This document shows, piece after piece, positions 7,334-14,987 of a stretch of 50,284 nt of DNA. A program made the position numbers and the translations under genes. Within the stretch, counting starts at the first letter, position 1, and every line of letters begins with the position of its first letter. The stretch covers positions 1-50,284 of the forward strand of contig CACOFQ010000010.1 in assembly GCA_902626505.1 (NCBI GenBank), written 5' to 3'. This DNA comes from an uncultured Marinoscillum sp. (GTDB lineage Bacteria; Bacteroidota; Bacteroidia; Cytophagales; MED-G16). The notes under the pieces were generated by a model. The model saw only the letters and a program-made list of their open reading frames with translations. It searched no databases and was not told the origin of the DNA.

Positions 7334-7759
7334 TTAATTTTTAAAATTATTAGGATAGATTGAGACTTTTTTTCCTGTACCAAGCTCTTGTCCAGTTAGA
7401 GTTGAATTACCGAGGTCAGGTAAACATCTTTTTGTGTATTCAAGTCTACAATTTGTATTGTAATCAGGGTTATAATATTTTGGCGTTGGTTGATCTACAG
7501 GTAATTTTAAATCAGGATCATCTAATAGAACAACTGATATTTCTTCATTTAATAAAACCATAGCATATTTTTTTGCTTTAACTATAGAAAGATTATTACT
7601 AGGTAAATTTTCTAATACTTCATATCCCGTCATAAATATAACATTGATATCATTATGTAATCTTGCACCTATATATACATGATTACACTTATAAAATAAT
7701 TTCCCATCACTATTAAATGAAAATAAACTGAAAAGTATGATTATTATAATTTTTTTCAT
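7334..7759 (-). CDS. Small secreted protein, unknown
   Basis: A 141-residue protein with a signal peptide (MKKIIIIILFSLFSFNSDG). The mature part has three cysteines (YKCNHVY, TNCRLEY, KRCLPD) and a segment AMVLLNEEISVVLLDDPDLKLP. No named family is recognisable. The cysteines suggest a periplasmic or exported protein with a disulfide. It stands alone, converging with the 6399-7101 operon. Confidence 0.5.
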   Translation of the reverse strand: MKKIIIIILFSLFSFNSDGKLFYKCNHVYIGARLHNDINVIFMTGYEVLENLPSNNLSIVKAKKYAMVLLNEEISVVLLDDPDLKLPVDQPTPKYYNPDYNTNCRLEYTKRCLPDLGNSTLTGQELGTGKKVSIYPNNFKN

Positions 7760-7823
7760 TTTAATATCATTATAAATTGATTAAAATTATAATTTATTAT
7801 CTATTGATAAAAATTGAAATTAA

Positions 7824-7846
7824 AAAACCCATCATAAGATGGGTTT
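7824..7846 (-). terminator. Terminator of the CDGSH microprotein
   Basis: Perfect hairpin AACCCATC / GATGGGTT with a 4-base loop, followed on the minus strand by TTTTTTAA. It begins about 5 bases after the stop of the 29-residue CDGSH gene, which supports that tiny gene as a real transcript. Confidence 0.75.
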
Positions 7847-7851
7847 CAATA

Positions 7852-7941
7852 TTATTTATTTGAGTGTGAACCATCACAGTAACCATTTTCGTTACTTGTA
7901 TTTCCACATTGACACAACGGTCTGTCTTGTAAATTACTCAT
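7852..7941 (-). CDS. 29-residue CDGSH-type iron-sulfur protein
   Basis: A complete micro-ORF containing CQCGNTSNENGYCDGSH, the CDGSH iron-sulfur signature (C-x-C...C-D-G-x-H) in which three Cys and one His bind a [2Fe-2S] cluster, as in mitoNEET and bacterial homologues. The spacing between the second and third Cys is 9 residues, against 8 in the usual motif C-x-C-x2-[ST]-x3-P-x-C, and the motif Pro is absent. The protein is little more than the cluster-binding loop, so it may dimerise or sit on a partner. It has its own strong terminator. The cytosolic location is inferred from the lack of a signal peptide. Confidence 0.7.
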   Translation of the reverse strand: MSNLQDRPLCQCGNTSNENGYCDGSHSNK

Positions 7942-8136
7942 AATACATAGTTTAATTATATTGATATTAACGACAAGAGTAATTCAATGTTTTGGATTTC
8001 AAAAATTTAGAATAATTCCAAATAAATTAGAAAATAAAAAATACTCTTTTTTATAACTCTTACTTTTTATTAATCTTTTTTATTAGATAATTTAAAATAA
8101 TACCATAGAAGGGTAAAAAGAACAATAATCCAATTA

Positions 8137-8301
8137 TTATTTCTTAAGAGATTTATAATAAGATCTTAATTCAGGGTCTTTATCAAATTCGTCTTTTTGT
8201 TGTTGGTGAGCTTTATATATCATATATACATATCCAGATATATAAAGTATAAATACTATAAGCCCGATAATAAACATTGATAATGGTACAGGTGTATTCA
8301 T
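8137..8301 (-). CDS. 54-residue single-helix membrane protein
   Basis: Encodes MNTPVPLSM, a 20-residue hydrophobic helix and a charged cytoplasmic-like tail (KAHQQQKDEFDKDPELRSYY). The start overlaps the stop of the upstream gene (ATGA, 8298-8301), so the two are probably co-translated. Family unknown. The 195 bases downstream, up to the CDGSH gene, hold no further ORF that I can support. Confidence 0.55.
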   Translation of the reverse strand: MNTPVPLSMFIIGLIVFILYISGYVYMIYKAHQQQKDEFDKDPELRSYYKSLKK

Positions 8302-8510
8302 TTAGACAATCTTTTGTTTCTATTTTCTCTTCTTTGTCTTAGAGCAATTGAAAAACCTAAAATTGATGGTACCCATATTCCAACAAATATACCCTCTAAT
8401 TTTTGACCGCTAAACCATAAAGATACTGAGTATAAAAAAGAGAAAAATGCTAAAATGATTGGATAATAATCACCCCAAAAGTCTAATATCCAAATTATAT
8501 TTTTTTTCAT
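8298..8510 (-). CDS. 70-residue membrane protein, unknown
   Basis: Two predicted membrane helices (about residues 14-34 and 40-58) and a strongly basic tail (RQRRENRNKRLSK), which should face the cytoplasm. Not a family I can name. First of a two-gene coupled operon with the 54-residue protein. Confidence 0.55.
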   Translation of the reverse strand: MKKNIIWILDFWGDYYPIILAFFSFLYSVSLWFSGQKLEGIFVGIWVPSILGFSIALRQRRENRNKRLSK

Positions 8511-8664
8511 ATTAATTAATTTATAATAATTATAACTGTTTATTGTGCTATAATGTTTTAATATTTAAAAGTATCCATTAAAAAAAATAAAAATAGTTGT
8601 GTTTAATATTATATTTAATAGATTCTTATACATTTTTAAATTAAATAATAAAAAAAATTATGTT

Positions 8665-8961
8665 ATGAAAAAAATATTTTTATTACTATGTATTCTTGGT
8701 GTAGTATTGCCTTATTATCAATTATTTCAGTTTTTAAATGGACCAAATCCAACATTTGAATTTTTTACAAGTGAAATTTATTCCTCTCACCCTACTTCTA
8801 TGATAACCTGGGATATTACAGTTGCCTATTTTTCTTTTGTCACTTTTCTTATTTATAAGAAAATTAAGGATGGTTTAAGTATTACAAAATATATCTTAGC
8901 ATCTCTAGTTGGATTTTCATTGGCACTACCCCTTTACCTTTATGATAACTATAATAAATAG
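8665..8961 (+). CDS. DUF2834-type small membrane protein
   Basis: A 98-residue protein with three predicted membrane segments. The core SSHPTSMITWDITVAYFSFVTFLIY and the ending VGFSLALPLYLYDNY match the DUF2834 pattern (D...a...f..F, G.SLALPLyLy). The frame is open upstream to 8599, but the ATG at 8665 (MKKIFLLLCILG) gives the normal N-terminus. Family function unknown. It precedes the GH10 gene by 24 bases and could share its transcript. Confidence 0.7.
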   Translation: MKKIFLLLCILGVVLPYYQLFQFLNGPNPTFEFFTSEIYSSHPTSMITWDITVAYFSFVTFLIYKKIKDGLSITKYILASLVGFSLALPLYLYDNYNK

Positions 8962-8985
8962 ATCAATATTTGATTGTTTCGTAAT

Positions 8986-10146
8986 ATGAGATTATATATA
9001 AAATTATTATTTATTATTTTTCTTTTTTACTCATGTTCTGAAATTGAGGATTTAGACATAGTCAATACTGATGAAAATAATAATAACACAACTAATAAAG
9101 AGAGAAAAATCAAAACAATTTTAAAAGATAATAATTATGATTTAAATCGTTTTTATATTGGTACAGCTATAAATACAAATCAATTAAATACTAATGCTGA
9201 AAATTTATTTTTAGATGAATTTACCTACTCTACTCCTGAAAATTGTGCAAAACAATCAATCATCCATCCAGAACCAGATATCTGGAACTGGACAAGGCTT
9301 GAATCATATTTGAGTTTTGCTGAAAAGAATAATATAAAAATCAGAATTCATGGACCAATAAGCCCTCAATCATCAAAATGGGCTAAGAATGATTCAAGGA
9401 CTAAAGATGAATTACTTAATAATATGGAGGAGTTTTTATGTTCCCTTTCTCAAAAAATAAACAATTCCCCTTCAGTAAAATGGATGGATGTTGTAAATGA
9501 GACAATAACAACATCAGGTGAATGGTTTTTAGATAAACCTGGAGATGAAAATTGGGAGAATCCATGGACTAAAATTGGTTTTAATAGCGATGGGGTTCCG
9601 ATTTACATTGAAAGAGCTTTTCATATTGCAGACTCATTGGCTCCAAATATTAATCTAGTTTACAATCAACATGGAGGAATGGAAAAAGTTATGTGGGATA
9701 AAGTAAAAGAAACAATTATTTATTTGAAGAATAAAGGATATAGAATTAATGGTTTAGGGTGGCAGGCCCATCTCAAAGACTGGAAAATTCTGTCTTTAAA
9801 TCGAGATAAATTAAATTTTCTATCTGAACTAATAGATTGGACTCATAATAACAATATGGAATTTCATATAACAGAAATTGATTATGCAATAGATGAGGTT
9901 CCTCCATCAGAAACCTCTCTAAATAGACAGGCGAATGGATATGCTAATATTCTTAAAGTTTTAATTTCAAAAATGAATAATGGGGTTTTAACATATAATA
10001 CTTGGGGTATTGTTGATAAAATTGATCACTTAGGTAGAGATCAAAATAAATTTTTATTTGATAAAACATATAAACCAAAGCCTGTATTGTTTCTTTTAAG
10101 AGAAACACTAGAGACAAAAAATACCAACCTTGTTATATTAGATTAA
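8986..10146 (+). CDS. Divergent GH10 endo-xylanase-like lipoprotein
   Basis: A (beta/alpha)8 glycoside hydrolase of family 10, whose members cleave beta-1,4-xylan. Of 386 residues, 1-18 form a lipoprotein signal (IIFLFYSCSE). Family landmarks are the acid/base Glu172 in DVVNETI, the nucleophile Glu297 in HITEIDYA, GLGWQAHL and NTWGIVDK. It is divergent: the usual H-x3-WH motif (HTLVWHSQ) is here HGPISPQS, and the conserved Trp after WG..D is replaced (KIDHLG). Substrate range may therefore differ from ordinary xylan. The in-frame TTG at 8974 is an alternative, but ATG 8986 gives a normal signal peptide. Confidence 0.85.
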   Translation: MRLYIKLLFIIFLFYSCSEIEDLDIVNTDENNNNTTNKERKIKTILKDNNYDLNRFYIGTAINTNQLNTNAENLFLDEFTYSTPENCAKQSIIHPEPDIWNWTRLESYLSFAEKNNIKIRIHGPISPQSSKWAKNDSRTKDELLNNMEEFLCSLSQKINNSPSVKWMDVVNETITTSGEWFLDKPGDENWENPWTKIGFNSDGVPIYIERAFHIADSLAPNINLVYNQHGGMEKVMWDKVKETIIYLKNKGYRINGLGWQAHLKDWKILSLNRDKLNFLSELIDWTHNNNMEFHITEIDYAIDEVPPSETSLNRQANGYANILKVLISKMNNGVLTYNTWGIVDKIDHLGRDQNKFLFDKTYKPKPVLFLLRETLETKNTNLVILD

Positions 10147-10152
10147 ATAATA

Positions 10153-10527
10153 ATGAAAAATGAAAGTCTTAATGTTTATAATGAACCACTAAAAATTTGT
10201 GGAACTAATCCAATTACTGGTGCTTACAGAGATGGATGCTGTAATACAGGAAATAACGATATTGGCACACATACTGTATGTGCAATAGTTAATAATTCAT
10301 TTTTAAAATTTTCAAAAAGCATGGGTAATGATTTAACAAAAGATAATCCATTATATAATTTTAAAGGACTAAAAGAAGGTGACAAATGGTGTTTGTGTGT
10401 ATCAAGATGGATTGAGGCATATAATGAGAATGTTGCTCCCCCAATTATACTAGAATCAACACATATTAAAACTCTTGAATATATAAGTATTGATATATTA
10501 GAAAAATTTAATATTAAAAAAAAATAG
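10153..10527 (+). CDS. DUF2237 family protein
   Basis: A 124-residue cytosolic protein matching DUF2237 along its full length: LNVYNEPLKICGTNPITGAY, RDGCCNTGNNDIGTHTVCAI, GLKEGDKWCLCVSRWIEA, NVAPPIILESTHIKTLE. It is rich in conserved cysteines (the GCC and CLC motifs), suggesting metal binding or redox chemistry, but no function is established for the family. It begins 6 bases after the GH10 stop, probably on the same transcript. Confidence 0.85.
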   Translation: MKNESLNVYNEPLKICGTNPITGAYRDGCCNTGNNDIGTHTVCAIVNNSFLKFSKSMGNDLTKDNPLYNFKGLKEGDKWCLCVSRWIEAYNENVAPPIILESTHIKTLEYISIDILEKFNIKKK

Positions 10528-10539
10528 TATTTTATAAAA

Positions 10540-10728
10540 TTAAAAACTGCCCCATTTATTCTTAATCATTAAACCAATTCCAGAATTAATGAGTATTAGT
10601 GAAATTGTACCATATAATATCCAAGATGAATTTTCATATTTAAAAATGACAGCTTCACCAAAGACACATAATCCTGAGCTAAATAAAATTAACCCAACTA
10701 GGGCACCTAAATATCTTTGTGTTTTCAA
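10540..10728 (-). CDS. 62-residue two-helix membrane protein
   Basis: Two hydrophobic segments (residues 7-25 and 36-54) separated by FKYENSSW and ending MIKNKWGSF. No family recognised. The start overlaps the stop of the DUF2892 gene (10725-10728), making it the last of three coupled genes on the minus strand. Confidence 0.55.
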   Translation of the reverse strand: MKTQRYLGALVGLILFSSGLCVFGEAVIFKYENSSWILYGTISLILINSGIGLMIKNKWGSF

Positions 10729-10934
10729 TTTATTTTACAGGTACTTAAACCAAATATTCTATAAATAGCACACATTCCAGAAATAGCATTAAATAAAAGA
10801 ATGCCACCTACAATCATTTGCATAATAGAAAAAATAGTATAACCATAAATAATAGGAGCAGGAAGTAAAAAGATTGAAATAATAAATCTTACTATCCTCT
10901 CAGTTTTATTTTGATTATTAACTATTATTTTCAT
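10725..10934 (-). CDS. DUF2892 (YgaP-like) membrane protein
   Basis: A 69-residue protein with two membrane helices and the DUF2892 layout: an N-terminal RIVRF helix, Gly-rich second helix (MQMIVGGILLFNAISGMCAIYRIFGLSTCK), with Cys in the GMCAIYRIFG.STC motif typical of the family. The fold is found fused to rhodanese domains in YgaP; the stand-alone role is unknown. Overlaps both neighbours by 4 bases. Confidence 0.7.
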   Translation of the reverse strand: MKIIVNNQNKTERIVRFIISIFLLPAPIIYGYTIFSIMQMIVGGILLFNAISGMCAIYRIFGLSTCKIN

Positions 10935-11365
10935 TTATCAACAATCTCAATTTTATCTGCCAAAATCATATAAGCAGGAAATAATGGAAATAAACCAAGT
11001 AAGATATGGCCATACATTGCTTCATTTGGTATATAATCTACAAGAGTTACATAGTATGCACCAAAAAAATTAATAATTGAAAGACATATCATAATTTTAG
11101 GTACTGCTGTTTTAGCGACTATACTTCCATCTCTTGTTAAAGGAGGTAATCTATTTGGGTATGTTAAGGCAACCTGAATTAACCATAATGATACAAGAGA
11201 AAGATGAACTATATTATTATTTTCTATAAATAAAGATAACTGGTCATATACAATGAATAGTCCAAATATGAAATATCCTAAATTAAAAAATAGTCTACTT
11301 TTTTTAAACATTCCGTAAACTACTGCAACAATACAAAGAAGTGATACAATTGATTTAATTATCAT
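10931..11365 (-). CDS. Four-helix membrane protein, unknown
   Basis: A 144-residue protein with about four membrane helices (residues 5-20, 28-46, 55-70 and 90-135) and a central loop TYPNRLPPLTRDGSIVAKTAVPK. I cannot name the family. First gene of a coupled minus-strand trio with the DUF2892 and 62-residue proteins; all three overlap by ATGA. Small membrane proteins encoded together suggest a complex, but that is inference. Confidence 0.55.
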   Translation of the reverse strand: MIIKSIVSLLCIVAVVYGMFKKSRLFFNLGYFIFGLFIVYDQLSLFIENNNIVHLSLVSLWLIQVALTYPNRLPPLTRDGSIVAKTAVPKIMICLSIINFFGAYYVTLVDYIPNEAMYGHILLGLFPLFPAYMILADKIEIVDK

Positions 11366-11437
11366 AGTATTTATTTAAAAATTTTTTAAAAATATTTTAT
11401 TAAATTAATTTTTTTTAAATAAATATTAAAAACTATT

Positions 11438-12133
11438 ATGAAAAAACTGATTTACATATTTACATTTTTATTATCTTTTTCTTTATCTGCACAAGATCTA
11501 TACTGGTACGATGTTTTTCTTGATGTGAAAAATCAAAATGCAAAAGCTTTTGAAAATGCTGTTGATAAATTCTATTCTTCTGTAGATTTTCCAGAGGGAG
11601 TAACAATGACCTTTTCAAATATCGCTTTGAAAGGTCAAGGTTTCAAAGAAACGCATATTCTTAGTTTTGTAAGCTCGACATCTACTTCACTTGCCGATTT
11701 TAGATCATCATTAAGTGGAGAAGAATGGGAAAAATACCTTGATGGGTTAAGACCATATATTAATTCAGCTAGAACTTCAGCTGGTAATGCCTCCAATTTA
11801 TACAATGAAGAAGAATTTAATCCAATTGGACAAGCATGGGCTTTTAAAGTTAAAAACAAGGATATTCCTACTTTTACTGATGCTTTTAAAACAGCTATGG
11901 AAACGATTGAATTTCCTGGATTTGTCGGTTTAGCTAGAGTTACTCACGGTTTAAGTAATGGTGAAAATTTAATAATTTACGGCACATATAGTAATTTAAA
12001 CGATGCTTTTACATTTGAAAATCCAAAAAATGAAGCTGAAGCTAAAGCTTTTGGTGAATTTTTTAATGTAACTGGAGATATTTCAGAATTTACTCAAACT
12101 TGGACAAGAGTTAAAATTAAAGATTATCAATAG
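11438..12133 (+). CDS. Secreted two-repeat protein, unknown
   Basis: A 231-residue exported protein with signal peptide MKKLIYIFTFLLSFSLSAQ. The mature part looks like two related halves: YWYDVFLDVKNQNAKAFENA at about 22-41 and AWAFKVKNKDIPTFTDAFKT at about 133-152. Each is a strand followed by an amphipathic helix and then FPGF/FPEG, as in a tandem ferredoxin-like (dimeric alpha/beta-barrel) fold. No cysteines and no catalytic motif that I recognise. Monocistronic, with a strong terminator. Clean codon structure supports the gene; function unknown. Confidence 0.6.
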   Translation: MKKLIYIFTFLLSFSLSAQDLYWYDVFLDVKNQNAKAFENAVDKFYSSVDFPEGVTMTFSNIALKGQGFKETHILSFVSSTSTSLADFRSSLSGEEWEKYLDGLRPYINSARTSAGNASNLYNEEEFNPIGQAWAFKVKNKDIPTFTDAFKTAMETIEFPGFVGLARVTHGLSNGENLIIYGTYSNLNDAFTFENPKNEAEAKAFGEFFNVTGDISEFTQTWTRVKIKDYQ

Positions 12134-12156
12134 ATAAAATTTTTTATTAAATATTT

Positions 12157-12183
12157 AAAACCTCCTTTTATTAAGGAGGTTTT
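12157..12183 (+). terminator. Terminator of the 11438-12133 gene
   Basis: Stem AAAACCTCCTT / AAGGAGGTTTT (11 bp, 5-base loop) followed by a T-run, 23 bases after the stop codon. Confidence 0.85.
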
Positions 12184-12209
12184 TTATTTTTATCTAAATA
12201 AAATTGATT

Positions 12210-12239
12210 TTGACTTTTGGGAGTATATTTTTACCTTAG
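12210..12239 (+). promoter_or_regulatory. Bacteroidota-type promoter for 12274-rluF
   Basis: -33 TTG at 12210-12212, exactly 19 bases, then TACCTTAG at 12232-12239 (one mismatch to TAnnTTTG). It lies just after the preceding terminator and about 34 bases before the next start codon. Confidence 0.6.
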
Positions 12240-12273
12240 AATCAAATAAAAAATTCTTAATAAAATAGGTAAA

Positions 12274-12468
12274 ATGAAAAAAGTGATGAGAATGTTTAAA
12301 TCTTTTTTAGCTAGAAAAAAAAGAAAGAAAACAAAAGAAGTAATAGAAACCATTGAAAAGAGACAGAAAGCTCATGCTAAGCACCAAAAAGAAAAAATCA
12401 AAAAGTTTCCTAAAAAGTATTCTGAGAGAGCAAAAGAATCTCTTTATAAGAAGTTAAAAGTTGAATAA
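12274..12468 (+). CDS. Lys-rich basic microprotein upstream of rluF
   Basis: A 64-residue protein in which 26 residues are Lys or Arg, with no membrane segment and a heptad-like charged-helix pattern (TKEVIETIEKRQKAHAKHQK). Such composition fits an RNA-binding or ribosome-associated protein. It has its own promoter and its end overlaps the TTG start of rluF by 8 bases, so the two are probably co-translated. Family not recognised; the nucleic-acid role is inferred from charge and context only. Confidence 0.55.
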   Translation: MKKVMRMFKSFLARKKRKKTKEVIETIEKRQKAHAKHQKEKIKKFPKKYSERAKESLYKKLKVE

Positions 12469-13186
12469 AAAAACATCTATAAGAATTAATAAATTTTTGA
12501 GCGAGAAAGGATCTTACTCAAGAAGAGGTATTGACAAACTTATTCAGGAAAGAAGAATTACTGTAAATGGTAAAGTCATAAAGCTTGGAACCAAAGTTAA
12601 TTATGATGATGAAATAAGAATTGATGGAGAGTTAAGCCATAATCCTAAAAAGAAAAAGAAAGAAATTTATTTATTATTTAACAAACCTATTGGTATTGAA
12701 TGTACTACTAATCAAAAAATTAATAATAATATAATTGATTATATAGGTTATCCTCAAAGAATATTTCCAGTTGGAAGACTAGACAAAGACAGTGAGGGTT
12801 TAATTTTCCTTACAAATGATGGCAGTATTGTGAATAAGATATTAAGATCTGAGAATGATAATGAGAAAGAATATATAGTTTCAGTAAACAGAAAAATTAA
12901 CTCAGAATTCATAACTAAAATGAGTAGAGGAGTCAAATTGAAAAATACAATAACAAAACCATGTAAGATTAAAAAAATAAATAATTATACATTTAAGATT
13001 ATATTAACACAAGGCTTAAATAGGCAAATCAGAAGAATGTGTAGTTTTTTTGATTATAGAGTTAAGTCTTTAATACGAACAAGAGTAATCAATATTCAAC
13101 TTGGAAATTTAAGAACGGGTAAGTTTAGAAAATTTTCAAATAACGAAATTGAAATTTTAAATAATCATCTTAAAAAAACGAAATAA
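12461..13186 (+). CDS. rluF: 23S rRNA pseudouridine synthase RluF-like
   Basis: Isomerises a uridine in 23S rRNA to pseudouridine (E. coli RluF acts at U2604). An N-terminal S4 RNA-binding domain (INKFLSEKGSYSRRGIDKLI...ITVNGK) is followed by the RsuA-type catalytic domain: LLFNKPIGIECTT, catalytic Asp in FPVGRLDKDSEGLIFLTNDG, KILRSENDNEKEYIVSV, and GLNRQIRRMCSFF. The NKPIGIECTT and NEKEYIV stretches are closer to RluF than to RluB or RsuA. The only sensible start is TTG at 12461, because no in-frame ATG exists before the catalytic domain; it overlaps the upstream gene by 8 bases. Full length at 241 residues. Confidence 0.88.
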   Translation: MNKKTSIRINKFLSEKGSYSRRGIDKLIQERRITVNGKVIKLGTKVNYDDEIRIDGELSHNPKKKKKEIYLLFNKPIGIECTTNQKINNNIIDYIGYPQRIFPVGRLDKDSEGLIFLTNDGSIVNKILRSENDNEKEYIVSVNRKINSEFITKMSRGVKLKNTITKPCKIKKINNYTFKIILTQGLNRQIRRMCSFFDYRVKSLIRTRVINIQLGNLRTGKFRKFSNNEIEILNNHLKKTK

Positions 13187-13220
13187 TTATATGTTGACAT
13201 TATAAATTTTTAATATTACA

Positions 13221-13265
13221 TTGTTGCGAAAATGAATATTTTTAAATTCGTTAACCACGAATTTA
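13221..13265 (+). promoter_or_regulatory. GH16 promoter with overlapping palindrome
   Basis: -33 TTG at 13221-13223, a 19-base spacer, and -7-like TAAATTCG at 13243-13250. The -7 box lies inside a near-perfect palindrome, TAAATTCGT / ACGAATTTA (13243-13251 and 13257-13265, 5-base spacer). No T-run follows, so it is not a terminator. The arrangement is that of a repressor operator covering the -7 region, 21 bases before the GH16 start. The promoter call has one mismatch to TAnnTTTG. Confidence 0.5.
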
Positions 13266-13286
13266 GAGTAAACCAAACTATATCTA

Positions 13287-14123
13287 ATGAAGAAAATATT
13301 TTCAATTTCGATATTATTTTTATTCTTTTCATGTTCAAAAAACGAACCACTCCCCTCAATAATTGATGAACCTGAAGAAGAATTATGTCCAACATGTATT
13401 TGGAATGAAGAATTTAATGGATCGTCATTAAATAATGACAATTGGAATTTTGAAACAGGATATGGAGATAATGGCTGGGGTAATAATGAGTGGCAATTAT
13501 ACACAAACAATAATGCTAAAGTAATTGATGGAAGTCTTATAATTACAGCAAAAAAAGAATCAAATACTATCGGAAAAAGAAACGGAAGTATAACATCATC
13601 AAGATTAACAACTCAAGGAAAAGTTACAATAGGTCCTGGTATGAGAGTAGAAGCTAAAATTAAGGGACCTTGGGGTCAGGGAATTTGGCCTGCATTCTGG
13701 ACTATTGGAGCAAATTTCCCGGATGTAGGATGGCCATCATGCGGTGAAATAGATATACTAGAATATGCGGGAGGAAACCCCTTGTCAAATGATAAAAATA
13801 AAATTAATCTATCAACACATCATTGGTCTCATAACGGATCTCATGCTTCATATGGCAATAGCATTACACATACAGAATCATTATCAAGTAATTATAATAT
13901 TTATGAACTCATATGGACAAATGATTATATAGAAACAAGACTTAACGGCAAAAGTTTCCATGTTATTGACATTAAATCTGGCAGCGTTTATGAACCATTT
14001 CACGGGAAACATTTTTTTATTTTAAATATTGCAGTAGGTGGTAATTTTTCAGGAGATCCTAATGATGAAACTATTTTTCCACAACAATTAATGGTAGATT
14101 ACATAAGAGTTTATAATTTATAA
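13287..14123 (+). CDS. GH16 laminarinase-type glucanase, lipoprotein
   Basis: An endo-acting glycoside hydrolase of family 16, most likely a beta-1,3- or mixed-linkage glucanase that would attack laminarin. A lipoprotein signal (ILFLFFSCSKNE) leads into a single catalytic beta-jelly-roll. The catalytic motif is GEIDILEY with Glu154 (nucleophile), Asp156 and Glu159 (acid/base). Other family marks are NEEFNGSSLNNDNW, GNNEWQLYT, GQGIWPAFWTIG and the ending MVDYIRVYNL. At 278 residues it is a complete stand-alone domain with no carbohydrate-binding module. Agarase or carrageenase activity is less likely given the laminarinase-like WPAFWTIG and GNNEWQ motifs. Confidence 0.88.
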   Translation: MKKIFSISILFLFFSCSKNEPLPSIIDEPEEELCPTCIWNEEFNGSSLNNDNWNFETGYGDNGWGNNEWQLYTNNNAKVIDGSLIITAKKESNTIGKRNGSITSSRLTTQGKVTIGPGMRVEAKIKGPWGQGIWPAFWTIGANFPDVGWPSCGEIDILEYAGGNPLSNDKNKINLSTHHWSHNGSHASYGNSITHTESLSSNYNIYELIWTNDYIETRLNGKSFHVIDIKSGSVYEPFHGKHFFILNIAVGGNFSGDPNDETIFPQQLMVDYIRVYNL

Positions 14124-14132
14124 GTTTTAAGT

Positions 14133-14318
14133 ATGTATAGTTTACTAAATGTTTCATTATTATATCTTTTATTGGGTTCTATCTGTATACTTGTATATTT
14201 CAATATACCTAGTAATTTGAATTCAGAATTTATATCAAATTGGATCTTAATACTAAGTTTAATTTATCTTGTTTTGGGAGGTTCAAGACTAATAAAGCAT
14301 TTTAATTCAAAGAAATAA
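14133..14318 (+). CDS. 61-residue two-helix membrane protein
   Basis: Two hydrophobic stretches (about residues 5-24 and 36-52) and a basic tail (RLIKHFNSKK). Family unknown. It starts 9 bases after the GH16 stop and 9 bases before the next gene, so it is probably part of the same transcript. Confidence 0.5.
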   Translation: MYSLLNVSLLYLLLGSICILVYFNIPSNLNSEFISNWILILSLIYLVLGGSRLIKHFNSKK

Positions 14319-14327
14319 TCTTTTTCA

Positions 14328-14987
14328 ATGAAAAAAGAAATTGCTTTATTTGGGGGAACCGGATTAATTGGATCAGATATCTTAGATGTTTTAAAAGATG
14401 ACAAAGATTACTCATTGATAAGAGTAATAACAAGAAGAGCAGTAGAATTAAATAATAAAAAATTTTCAAACATTATTATTGATTTTAATAACTATAAATC
14501 AATTAAAGATTCAATAAAAGGATGCAGAGCTGTTTTTGTAAGCATTGGCACTACGCAATCAAAAGTAAAATGGGATCTTAAAGAATATAAAAAAATAGAC
14601 TATAAAATTCCTATTGATATTGCAAAAGCATGCATTGAAAATAATATTAATAAATATTTAATTGTTTCTTCAGCAGGAGCTAATATTAATGCTAAAGGAT
14701 TTTATCTTTCTTTAAAAGGTGAAATAGAAAAAAATATTATAAGCACAGGTATAAAAAACATATATATTTTTAGACCTTCACTTTTAATTGGGAAAAGATC
14801 AGAATATAGATTCGGAGAAAAAATAGCACAAGTTATTATGCCGATATTTTCATTTTTATTACCAGATAATTTTAAGCCAATTAAAAGTATGTACGTAGCG
14901 AAATCAATGGTGACAGAATCAAAAAAGACGATAAATAAGACTAATTTTTATCATTTTACTGAAATTATGAATATTTTAAATGATTGA
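14328..14987 (+). CDS. NAD(P)-binding HTATIP2/TIP30-like oxidoreductase
   Basis: A 219-residue atypical short-chain dehydrogenase with an N-terminal Rossmann motif (ALFGGTGLIGSDIL). The middle has CRAVFVSIGTTQSKV and KIDYKIPIDIAKACIENNINKYLIVSSAGAN, and the FRPSLLIGKRSEYRFGEKIAQ stretch is typical of the HTATIP2/oxidoreductase family. Cofactor binding is well supported; the substrate is unknown. It sits between small membrane-protein genes and overlaps the next ORF by 8 bases. Confidence 0.8.
   Translation: MKKEIALFGGTGLIGSDILDVLKDDKDYSLIRVITRRAVELNNKKFSNIIIDFNNYKSIKDSIKGCRAVFVSIGTTQSKVKWDLKEYKKIDYKIPIDIAKACIENNINKYLIVSSAGANINAKGFYLSLKGEIEKNIISTGIKNIYIFRPSLLIGKRSEYRFGEKIAQVIMPIFSFLLPDNFKPIKSMYVAKSMVTESKKTINKTNFYHFTEIMNILND

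Noticed and set aside
13187-13510. Minus-strand open frame of 107 codons over the start of the GH16 gene
   Set aside because: Mostly antisense to a clear GH16 lipoprotein and to its promoter; no recognisable protein features.
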